This document shows positions 37,862 to 49,000 of a stretch of 64,000 nt of DNA, one piece after another. Within the stretch, counting starts at the first letter, position 1. Each line of letters starts with the position of its first letter. This stretch comes from Membranipora membranacea (taxonomy: Eukaryota; Bryozoa; Gymnolaemata; Cheilostomatida; Membraniporidae): NCBI GenBank assembly GCA_914767715.1, contig OU612070.1:27206025-27270024 (forward strand). Reading direction: 5' to 3'. The translations under genes were made by a program, and so were the position numbers. The notes under the pieces were generated by a model. The model was not told the origin of the DNA. It was given only the letters and a program-made list of their open reading frames with translations, and did not search any database.

Positions 37862-40800
37862 ATGCATCACTTGAATCCGTATTACCACTACTCAGCAGAG
37901 TTACTGAGATCAGCTCTGGTGGCTCAGCAGAGCGCTGCCACTTCTCCTACCTCCACACAGTCAGTGGCAGCGGCTGCCGCAGCCTTTAATATAGAGAGTC
38001 TGCTTGCCCCACGACCTCTGCTGCCGCGACCTTCAGCTATCTCACCGGCAGCAGCGGCCTACTTCCCTTATCTACCATCAGCAGCTGCAGCGGCAGCATT
38101 AAACCTACCAACTCAACATGACATCATGGCAGGTAAGAGTCTCATCTTATGTCCTTGGCAGCAAACTGAGTTTTATTAAATCCTATTATCACATTCAGTT
38201 CTAACACATTCAGTTCTAAAACATTCAGTTGTATGTTGGGGTGGATCATTGGGCTGGGGGATCAACTGGATGATGCAGCTACTCTTTTGTTTTAGAAAAA
38301 GAAAATTAGTTAAAGCTACGCAGTTTAGGTCCCCGTCAAAATTCAGTATTTAAAAAAGTATGTAATGACGTAGATCAGACCTAATATCATGAGCAGCGTA
38401 ATTATCACAAACCTTCAAAAAGTGTCAACAGAGATTCAGCATTTTTTATTTTAAATCTTATCAGCAAACAACTTTAATTCTCGTCATTACCTTATTTAAT
38501 GAGCGGAAATTCTAAAAGCTCAAAGGCATAAGCTTTGGCAAATTAGTTTAAACTTCGCCAATTAATTCCATAAAAATAATAAAAACTGCTGTTGATTGAT
38601 ATAAAGTTTCTACAAATTATACTAAATCAAAGTGATTATCCAATAGGGATTTGAATAAATAATCATGTAAGAGTTGATTGTTTTAGTGATTTTTGAAGAG
38701 TGATCTAGAATAAACTTTCAGGATTTGCTTAAACAATCATTTTAATTTTTGCATAAATCGATGTAGCGGGCAGCTAACCTATAGCGCATGCTGGCTGACA
38801 GAGAAATTCTCTTGATATAACGGCACCTGCTGAAAATATCTCTTTACTTCACGAAAACAGTTTTGTGAAAATAGAGAGTATGTATACTTAGAGATTTGGA
38901 TCATATAAAATGTAGTCTTTAAAAGTTTTCTTTGTTAATAATACCCAAACACCATTAGTCAACAAGGTCTAAATTGCTCGTAAACTAAACAGATTAGGGG
39001 CATAAAAAACTCTTTCACACAATAAAACATGTGGAAGGTGCTCATAGAAAGCATGACATATTAGTATATTGGGCGTAATAGGAAACTTTTCACTACTTAG
39101 CATCTTTTGAAAGTGTTAACGTATATGGATAAGCTTTTGGCCACACATGAAATACAAACATGTTAATATTTGTCTGTTCTGCACAGAAGCAAGGACTAAA
39201 CCTCTAATGCCCATTTAACTAGCTGCTGAGTAAATAATTCCTTAGTTGGATTAGAAGTCATTTACAGACTAGTCACATCTTCTCTTTACATTATCTGCAG
39301 CGATGGGAAAAGAATTGACCCGCAGGCTAAATATTTGTCATAGTCTTGTATAGATAGGTGCTACCTGTTGAATAACAAAAATCACAGTTCTCAACAATCA
39401 CGGTGGTCCTTATCAATCACAAAAGAATATGAATTGTGCAAATAAAACTTTTAAAGTTTATAATGTCCAAATCAAGAGAGCCATGGACCATGTAAAATAT
39501 TCTTTCCTACTGAGCAACAAGATTGAGTAAAAAATGGTATTTATTTTTGGGTACATCCTAAAAACGATTTCCTTAAATTTTGATTTATATTTTCGTATTA
39601 AATAAGTTTGTAATTGATATGTTGTGTGTTTGATTGCATAAATCACATAAAAGAGCTGCAGTAGCCTAGTGCAATGATAGGGTAGTGTACTTTGTGATTC
39701 TCACCAATCATACACTTGACATACCATAGGGTGCAGAGCTAGGTAGCCATACAACACAATAATCCTTTAGGATCATCTGCTAAGTAAGGCTTTACAACAG
39801 CTACAATTATCACTTTTCTCAATCCTCAGTGCGGGACACGGCGCCAGGGTCCCTCAAATGTGTCCATCGTTTGATACTTTAATTGAAGGTAGTAATACAT
39901 TAAACCCCATCTTATACAGATGTATAGATACGTTCAAGGGGTGGGTAATTGCTAGTTTTGGTCACTTAAGGTATCTAACGTAAGTGTTTCGTACCGACAA
40001 TCAACTTCAATCGCACTAGCCTCTGCTCCAAACTACCCAGCGATGACCCAGAGCTCATAATTACAATTTAAATCCAAAAGAGCATATAAAATTCAGGTAC
40101 TAAAGCTGTAATTATGACTGATATACAGTCATCAGGCCATAGCTGTGCACTTGGTATACTGTATCATCATGCTAGAATAACAATGAATTATACATAATAT
40201 CCGTAGCATATCACGTCAAGTGTATTAATTTGGGTGGATATTCTCAGTTTTGATTGCCTGATGGAAAAAAACTGCACCGGGACATACAGAGGTTATTATG
40301 TCACCAGTAAAGGTCGCTCTGGTACTTCGCTGCCCTAGAAACAAGGACCTTAGTTCATAAACTTAATCATAATACCTTTACAACAGAAAATTATGTCTGA
40401 GTCATAAAAAACAGCGGCGCAGGTGAAGCCAGGTTTCTTATGTAAGGAGGCGCCAAGGCTGTGTGTTGACCTGATATGTTAATCCATCTGTACCCAACTG
40501 GTTGGGAAATAGTTTTAAGTGCATCAAAATATCTGAAGGCCAGCATTTTTATATCTGCATTATGTGCCATTTATGGCATAAAATAGGCGCATATTATTTA
40601 TTTATAACATGGAATACATCTCCAATTGTTTTTATTTTAGTCAAATAATGTTTTAAAATTAACCAAAAAAAAATTGTAGTAGTGCTTTCTGAAGCTTGTT
40701 GTGTTCTCACAAAGGGGAGTTGTCCCCGGTAATATTTGCTATAACAATGTGTAACATACTACTGCTGGGGTGCTCGAAAATTCCTCCCACCCGGTCTTAG

Positions 40801-43476
40801 TGACGCCACCAGAATTTATGAATGGCCTCCTCACGGCGGGTATATTATCTAAACATGTCATCCAATATTCCCATAAGATCTGGTATCATGGTGATATGCA
40901 CCCGACGTTACTACCACTTTCCATTCAGCTGACAGCGAGAGGAGGGTAGTAAGTTTGCACCTTAAGAGATTAATTGATTTCACCTCACAAAATCCAGGAG
41001 ACAAGCCCTTGATCTGTGGGATATAATGCCTCTAGCCCTGGTAATCTAAGAGGTTCCGCTGAGTCTAACTCAACAGCAATAGTAGATGATATGTTATAAT
41101 TTTCACTTGGTAGGGCTGCATCGAGTGGCCTGACAAATGGTTTGCACTAATGATGGTATAAATGATTAGAGATAGGCGCTCTGTGTCAAATTTTGGGCAC
41201 CTGTTGGTGGCCTTCACTTCAATTGCTTACAAGGGGCAGAAATCACAAATTATTAGAAACCGACATATCAATATTAATTTGTGTTGTGCAAAGTGTATTA
41301 TTAGCGAACACTAATATTTATAAGTGTAGGGATTTCGGACTTCTTAAATATGCTTTTAAGTGTCTAACACAGCACAGCGGCATGCTGGGAAAGACTTCAG
41401 ATCAAAGATTTATATGTCAACCTCAACCAAACCCCTCATCATACAAGCCATCCATCCGCACCAACTCAGCAGTTACACAGTGATCGACCTACCAACTATC
41501 TCACAGAGTAAATTGTGACAGTTCTTCTATAACTTAGATGTTAAAGTGGCTCGACCGGTATATAAGGGCCAGTCAATGTAAAGCGATCACCCAGCCATAT
41601 CAAATTCGAATTAGGTTAGCAGCATTCAAATTCCTCCTGCTTTTTCGGAAATAAGAGGAGCAGTAGTGAATTTTCTTTAATAGGAATCAGATGTGCTGAT
41701 GCGTAATTGTGTGATACACACGCCCAATAAATTTTCCTTCCAAAAATTGCATTGGAAAGTGGTGAAAATACATCAGATGTCATCCAAAAACTCCCAGTTC
41801 CAACGATTTCAAATCATCCGCTTCAAATTATACAAGCTCTTATTGGTCGATTTTGACGTTATGATTTATGGTTTCAGAGGTTGCCTAGATACCGTTGTCA
41901 AGATTAAAATTGAACGTTGTAATAAAATCCTATAATCCCAAGTGTGATGATCCAACATAACAATAGCTATATCATAGGCTTCTATTCAACTTTATTTATG
42001 GGTGTCTGCGAATCACAATTTCTTATATAACACACTTGACCACTTGAGAACGCAACGTGGACTGGCTGTAAGAGGCGGAGACCAAGGCCATTCTCCGCCT
42101 CTAATTACACTGATCAGCCAATGGTCTTGCTTGTCACCAGAAAATACTAATTATGATTAATCCCCGTGCACCCCCTCATTAGCCTAGTACTTTAACCAAG
42201 AACTCAACTTGATATTTCTATTATTTGTAATGATGTTAAATTCATCTCCTTTTTTCTTATGATTTCAGGTTACTCAGAAGCTCTGCGCTCCTATCTCCCT
42301 TCCGAGCTATCCAGAGGAGGACAGAAGAGAAAGAGACGACACAGAACCATATTCTCTGAGGAGCAGCTGGAGGAGCTGGAGAAGACCTTCCAGAAGACAC
42401 ATTACCCTGACGTACTGCTCAGAGAAGAGCTGGCTATCAAAATAGACCTCAAAGAGGAGAGAGTTGAGGTGAGATAACCTTGACTTTTATTTTTTTACTC
42501 TGGAGCTTTGCCAAATCGATTTATTTTTCTCTCTTTTATTTTCAACTCTTTTTGCAATTTGAAGCGCATGACTTTTGTTGAGTGATATGGTTCTTTTTGT
42601 GTGTAGGGTATTCAACAAGCAAACTTGATCATATGACAAGCAATATGACATAGTATGACCGGATAAAAGAGGTTTCACCAAAATAGCTTTAACAAGCTTA
42701 CACGTTTCTCAATCTTGTCTCTGTCATCTGAGTGCGTTTTTTACTGGTACCCTTCCTCATTCTGAATTTAATCCTAAATCTCCTTGTAATACATAAATAA
42801 TTCACATACCATGTTGCAAAATTCGTTTGATAAGGATTTTAGTGTAATTTTACAAAATTTGGCGTTATTCTGTTAGTTGCGTATAGCAAGTGCCATTTCA
42901 AAGGGCGTATTGCGCATTATTCAGTATCAGGAAAATTAATCACGTCTAATCCTCAAAAAGTATTTTATAAGGCAAATATGCAATTTATAATCTTTTTAAT
43001 TTTTTGTGAGTTGTATCATATGACACTGATTCAGGTAATTTTGTAACGCTTTAATCTGCATTATAAGCATGGAAATCGGATTATTTACCAGATTCAACTA
43101 AAACTTTTTTTTGCAGGTTTGGTTTAAGAACCGCAGAGCAAAGTGGAGAAAGCAGAAAAGAGAACAGCATGAGTTGTCCGCTCGTGGTAACTTGTCAGGG
43201 GAATCACAACCTTTAGAAGCTCATGACGATGAGGAAGATGAGATAGTTGTAACTGATGAAGACTTGTCTCCTCCATCTAGTCCTGTACTATCTCCCGCAC
43301 ACAAACTAAAGCAAACTAATCATCACATTATGAATTTGATGAGTTCAAACTATTCACAGCAACATCAGAATCAACAAAAAGTCACACCACAGAGCAGTAC
43401 TGAAACTAATAACAATAACATGAGCCTAGGATCTCTCAATCATTCCACACCAATTATGGGTCAGCCTCAGCGATGA
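37862..43476 (+). CDS. GSC: Homeobox protein goosecoid
   Basis: Three coding exons in phase: 37862-38132, 42269-42468, 43117-43476; 276 residues. Goosecoid is a paired-class, K50 homeodomain transcriptional repressor used in organizer, mesendoderm and foregut patterning. The homeodomain spans about residues 112-171 ([18 protein letters not shown] … [13 protein letters not shown]) with Lys at position 50 (residue 161), Asn51 and the goosecoid-type RRHRTIF start. A Groucho-binding eh1/GEH motif FNIESLL lies at 42-48, followed by APRPLLPRP. Alanine runs surround it, and the C-terminus is acidic then Ser/Gln/Asn-rich. The homeobox is split between positions 46 and 47. An acceptor (TTTTTACAG) ends at 37845, 16 bases before the ATG, so a 5' untranslated exon is likely; no upstream in-frame ATG was used. 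Confidence 0.95.
38133..42268 (+). other. Goosecoid intron 1
   Basis: A 4.1-kb AT-rich intron. It holds a three-unit ACATTCAGTTCTA-type tandem repeat at 38191-38230 and, near its end, an 11-bp inverted repeat with a CCAAT box and homeodomain sites (42071-42165). No further exon is supported; frames such as 41193-41483 and 41693-41935 look random. Regulatory elements are likely but cannot be delimited. Confidence 0.55.
42071..42165. promoter_or_regulatory. Inverted repeat, CCAAT box and homeodomain sites before GSC exon 2
   Basis: AGAGGCGGAGA (42071-42081) and its exact complement (42092-42102) form a GC-rich stem in AT-rich intron. CCAAT follows at 42118-42122, then ATGATTAATCCCC at about 42152-42164, which contains a TAATCC core. 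The group could be an intronic enhancer or an internal promoter giving a transcript that starts with the homeobox exon. Confidence 0.3.
42269..42468 (+). CDS. GSC: Goosecoid exon 2: most of the homeobox
   Basis: Encodes [14 protein letters not shown], a basic [10 protein letters not shown] arm, and homeodomain positions 1-46 (helices 1, 2 and the start of 3). It ends exactly before V47, at GAG|GTGAGA. This 46/47 intron position is shared by many paired-class homeobox genes. Confidence 0.95.
43117..43476 (+). CDS. GSC: Goosecoid exon 3: recognition helix and C-terminus
   Basis: Starts with [17 protein letters not shown], the DNA-recognition helix with K50 and N51, then an acidic stretch ([20 protein letters not shown]) and a His/Gln/Asn/Ser-rich tail to the TGA stop. 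The frame was entered in phase 0 from exon 2. Confidence 0.95.
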   Translation, partial: VWFKNRRAKWRKQKREQHELSARGNLSGESQPLEAHDDEEDEIVVTDEDLSPPSSPVLSPAHKLKQTNHHIMNLMSSNYSQQHQNQQKVTPQSSTETNNNNMSLGSLNHSTPIMGQPQR

Positions 43477-44051
43477 TGATCCATAACAGGTCCTCTATCA
43501 GCGTCTAATCTCTATCAGCAATGCTATTAAACTAATATAAATATCTGTGATAACAATTTATATATGTCCTAACAGTCATTTTTTTTCCGTATTCTGAACT
43601 CAGACTTGACTACGACGAGAACAAGAAGTCGTCTGTGACTGTGACACTGAGCTATTTATAGTGTAACTCTACCTATATCGATATTAATAGTGAAAGGAAA
43701 ATTATCCATGACAATCTGTTGGTTAATTTTATCAGGAGTTTGACACAAACTCCCAGATTTTACCAATTACTCAATTCTTAGTTGTCCTCTTATTGAAGTT
43801 ATAGGATAACTCCGCAAATGATTTTTTGCTTGCCTTACTAAGTTACTCCCTCATTACTCATAAACTTACTATTTTGACTTACATTGACTTGATTACTCAG
43901 CACAATGTGTATGAATGGTTCGTATTTCTATAATTGTTGTTTTTCTCAGTTATCGTTTATAGCACAAAACATGTACATTTCCATATTGTGGTGCAAAATT
44001 TCCAAAGCCTTACTGTATATTTTTTCAATCTGTTTGAACCATATCATTATG

Positions 44052-44057
44052 AATAAA
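44052..44057 (+). terminator. Polyadenylation signal of goosecoid
   Basis: AATAAA 576 bp after the goosecoid stop codon, the first canonical signal I see there. Confidence 0.6.
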
Positions 44058-45448
44058 CATGGTGAAAAATAATCTCCAACAAGATTTCAACTTGAGAATT
44101 CATTCAAAAGTTATAAAAAATGTGAGACTTGTATTGATTTTTTAAAAACCGCCCTGTCTGGTAATGGCGTTTGCATAGAATTTAAACCTTGCCATGCAAA
44201 ATAGCGATATACCAAGAGTAGCATGCGTACATTCATAAGTCCACCAAGGCTAAGGAGACATAAACAAACTACACATGCACAAAAATTTGTATTTTTACCC
44301 GATTTTGAGGTGAAGGCAATAAGGGGCCACTGTTAGCGGAAGTTTGCTTTCAGCACCAAGGTCAGCTGTATTGCTTTGCAGTATTTTTTTAATCAATACG
44401 CTCATCTTTCAAGTAACATTTATCACTCAGTGTACGTTTGATGCTCATAGACTGTAATGCTCACATTCGCCTGTAATGTAGTTGGATAAAGATTATGTTA
44501 GCTGGTGTGAGTTGGTCTTCAATAATCTTCATGCCCTTTTGATGTCTTTCTATGTTCTCAAAGTATTAGCAATCTAATTGATAGCTTTGTTTTCCAGCAA
44601 TCTCATTTTTGTCCCACCTTCTTCGCCCAATTGAGGAAACACAATACCTATTCAAAACAAAAAATTTAAATTTGAGTATTAAACGTATTGTGCATTTAAA
44701 TACATTATTAATTCAAAGGAGCTCACAGGTCGCTGGGTTTGTGAACAGATGTGTCATTTATATTTTTTACAATTGTTATGTATTGCTACATCCTCTCTGT
44801 ACCGTCAGAGCATTCCATGACTGATAATATATATTGTCATCAACGAATATTATTCTTGTATTTTTAACAACTGATTCTTAGGTCTCTGTTGTACACACAT
44901 AGATAAAGTTTATGGGTTTATGTTCTGTATTATCTTAACATTCTTACTGACTAAAATTATTTTGTCAACATTTGAGCGCTGCTGCTTTTAAATTTGTAAT
45001 ATCCAAACGCTCACTGAGCCCTACATCATCATAATACTGAGATGTTTTGAGTTCCACAAAACAAAATGCTAGACACATTGAATTGAACTATTCTTAGAAT
45101 AGCATTTTCAACTCACCATTCTCCAATCAGGGAGCTGTATTTTCCAATAGACATTCTCACAATTTTCATTTGACATCGAGCTCAGTCCCTAGTAGCTTTT
45201 TGGAGTTTGCGCAATGTTTGATTATTAAAAAAATCAATTTTCTGTTAGCAACAATTGTATAAACTAGTGTCTATTTCTTTTATTTGGTTATTATTTCGAA
45301 CATAGCAACTTTTATTCATGCCTTTCTTGATAATATAAAACAATAAAACACTATGAAACAAATCCATAAATCAATGATTATTTTATTAGAGACTGCATTA
45401 TATCCGGAAGAATGCATCTTGTTGTAACGGTTTTAGTCAGGTGACTGT

Positions 45449-45496
45449 CACGTGGTCATACAGTAAAGATGGCACCCTCTACTAGGGACAGCCAAT
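45449..45496. promoter_or_regulatory. CACGTG, YY1-like and CCAAT motifs, candidate promoter
   Basis: An E-box CACGTG (45449-45454), the YY1-type AAGATGGC (45466-45473) and CCAAT (45492-45496) lie within 48 bp. These three often occur together in promoters of widely expressed genes. It could serve TADA2B with a 5' untranslated exon, or an unseen transcript. Confidence 0.35.
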
Positions 45497-45905
45497 CACA
45501 AAGCAATTCACATAGCAAATCACATAGACATCTATAAACTTAAATTATTAGAGGATTGAGGAGTTCATAAAATCAAGTAAGTATTCCTAAATTGAGTGAT
45601 TACTGTTTATAAGGCTATGAGTGAGCTGCTGTTCCAGGATTGAGTTCAGTGGCTAGACATTACCAGCATTTCATAAGGGGCTAGAATAAAACTAACTCTC
45701 TGACTCTCATTCAGTTCGATAATCAGCTCAACAAACAGACCATCTCTAGGAATTATCAACTCATGCTTTCTGGAGGGATAACTCTTGTAAACAAAAATAA
45801 TAAATTAGGGAGTGTAGTGAGTGGGAGTTGTCAAAAAATCATGAATTGGAGTTTCTTTTTAACTGTTTCCGGTATATGCAGATAGAAAACCTCAATCAAA
45901 GCTAT

Positions 45906-45959
45906 GATTGGTCAATCCATGTCAGATGACCTTAAAAAGCATTGTGGGCTGTGACGTCA
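45906..45959. promoter_or_regulatory. CCAAT box and CRE upstream of TADA2B
   Basis: ATTGG, an inverted CCAAT box, at 45906-45910 and a full palindromic cAMP-response element TGACGTCA at 45952-45959, about 135 bp before the TADA2B start codon. Distance and motif pair suit a core promoter. Confidence 0.5.
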
Positions 45960-46092
45960 AGGACGCTAAAAGTTGGAAAGGAAGATCTAAGTTGAACTCT
46001 TTGTCTGTAAACACTATCATTTACTGGATATATGGTTCTACTTTCTCACATGAGTGAGGAGATATGCTCTTGAGTCCCTACTCCTAGTTCAG

Positions 46093-49000
46093 ATGGATTT
46101 CAAATGTGTCTACTGCCAAGAACCTATCCATAATCTGAGGATTAAGTGCAACATTTGTCTCAACTATGAACTTTGCTTGGAGGTGAGGTTTAATTATTTT
46201 ACATTTCATTACATTATTCTGAGACATTTAACTTAGACTAGTCTTACAGGATACATGTCTGCAGGTGTTGCTGAGACCATGTGATGTGTGTGATGCCAGA
46301 GAAACCTGGTTAAGCTCGGATTGAGACAGTCAGTTCTGATAACACCACCAGTCCAGTGAATGTGATGTTACACACGGACGGAAGAATAAACACATTCTTT
46401 CTAGCCCGTCAAGACCGGCTCCAGTCTAATCTTCACTTTAATACTCCAAAGCTATTTAACAACTTCTTTTGTAGAGTATCTGTACCTCTTAAGATTTTTT
46501 GCGGCAACATAATCTAAATAATGATACTCATTAAAAGGTTCTTTAGTTCCCCCACTCTTTCACAGCTTGATGACGGCTTGAAGGTGCTCAGTTCTATCGT
46601 AGAAATAACTTGATCTGCTCCTTTTGTCCTGATGACTGACACTTGCGTTGCCAACTTGGCTCTTTTTGCGTCATCGCTGCTCTTTTGGTGGATGTCGAAC
46701 CAAAGGTTTAAGTTTATCCGATCATACGCATTGCAAGTTGCGCACTGGGTCTGTTTTGGTCTCTCATTATATTAAACACATCAAAAAATTAATTAGTTAA
46801 TAAGCCAACAATTTACTCATCAGAAGACGTTCATTTTCGATTATGATTTCGTCTTCTGGATTTGGCTTGATTTGTCACAAGAATATCATGCGCTGAGACT
46901 TGAGAAATGGTTTTGCTAATGATTTTGGTATTTTTAATGAGTATTCATTTCGTTGTATTGTTTGAAGTGCACCATAGTTTTCAAGTATAGTTGTAGGATT
47001 TCAGTAAGAGCTATTTTGTCCCTCTCCCCAGGCCGATTTCGTCCAGTGTGTGACTTATGTACTGCCTTATCTTCCTAAACCTGCAGTATTTCTGTTAGGA
47101 TGTGTTAGCTTCTCAAATGATAATAATATGTCTTGACAGCCTTGCTAATGTTTAGTCTATTTGCGGCTAATTACATTGATTATTTGTGTTTTAGTGTTTC
47201 ACTAGTGGAGCGGAATCAGGTACCCACAAAGCAGACCATGACTATGAACCACTGGTTAGTATTCATCAGACACATAACACTACTGCCATACATACACAAG
47301 TATTTCTCTCCCTCCCAATTCACTTCTTGATATGCTATTTCAATGCTGGGTCAATAAATGTGGACTGTGTATGCGAGGCTTGAATAGCAGCCAGCTTATA
47401 GCCAGTGCTAACACTGTTTTGCGGATCAATGAATACAGGCTTGCCTGGCCATTGCAATGCCACTGCTTTGTTGATAGTAGTTCACGAGGCCTCAGTGATG
47501 CTAATTCATACAGCCGCAGTGGCTTGAGCTTTGCTGATAATGGTCGGCCATAGCTGCTATAATAGGTTGTTAGCATAATAGAACTGTGCATTGCAGCCAT
47601 CGCTATCTTTTACTTTGTGACCAGTCATGCACAAAACTGAGAGATATTGAAGTCTTGTCTCAAAGCCTGCCGTCAAAAACCTCAGTATGATAACCCTCGC
47701 CTGCCTGCCGTACAGCTTGATAGGTTGTGCATGAACAACTCTCTTGATTGGAAAGGCATTCTAAATTGTCTCTGCTAAGTTAATGACCTGTTTTACTGGG
47801 AGATAACAGTTGTTACTGTGTAGAGTCCAACAGTGCGCAGACCTGCAAGCTGTATGAGCTTTACAACATAGTATCATTAATCAGGCTCGGGGTTCACGGC
47901 AAATCCACCCTGTCATGTCCAGGCAGGTAGAGCACATAGATAGGTGCAATGAATACATCACCATCAGCCTAGGTCTGCAAGCTGCAGCCTCATCAGTTTA
48001 GATTTATATATTGGCAATGGGCAATAAGTCTATGGTTTCAGCAATGAACTGGATTCAGTATGGGGTATGCCTATTTATTTGAGTATGGCCGTATTGGCTG
48101 TTTTAGGCCCCAAACAACAACATTGTACTAAACTATACTAACGAGGAGTTAGTGAATAAGTGGGCAAACCTTAGTAGTTGAATATTAGAATGTAAACAAG
48201 CGAAGCTTATTATTCAAAAGCCACATTTATAGTATCCTTTTCACAGTGACCCGCTCAGTGAGCTTGAACTTTGTCCAGATGTTAGTCCATGATAACTCAG
48301 TATGTTGATGCACAACAGCATTGATGGTATTTGTTGATGTATGTTTTTAGAACGATGGATACGGCTCACTGTTTAGAAGCTCGGATTCCACCAACTGGCA
48401 TTTGCGTAATGAGTTGTCACTCATTGAGGGCATTGAACAGTATGGCCTGGGCAACTGGGAGGCAGTGTCATGTCGTGTCGACAACAAATCTACTCAAGGT
48501 AGGGCTCGCTCCAGCCTCGCTCCTACTTAGCTAATATTATCCTGTCAACATGGATGTTGAGGATCATGTGTTGACATTCTGTTGCCAAAAAAGAGTGAAT
48601 TACTCTGTTAGAGCTAGTAACTGTAACCTCAATGACCACCGCCACATCTTGTGGTTACAACAGAGCTAGTTTGGTTTAGTTGTTTAGCTCACATTCATAG
48701 TGGTAGTGGCAGTGACTGCTTCATGATTGTGTAGCTCATATACAAACCTGGATGCTATGTGCCTGTGTAGGATATGTCAGTTACTGCTGAGGTCTGGATT
48801 GATCAAAGTCAAGTTGGCTTGACTTGGCTCATCCAGCGAAAGTTAGTGGAGATAGTAAGATTGCTACAGTGTTGCCCAACTTGCCGTTTTTATCAATCCC
48901 CTAATCCAGTGGTTCCCAATTAGATTAGATGATTTTCCCCTTTCCTTACCACCATGACCTCCATTCCCCCCCCCCCTACCCCACCTATTCCATCCCAACT

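Larger units (their letters stand above)
44058..46092. other. Intergenic region between goosecoid and TADA2B
   Basis: AT-rich with no supportable gene; the frame 44609-44824 looks random. Promoter-like motif groups occur at 45449-45496 and 45906-45959, close to the start of TADA2B. Confidence 0.55.
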
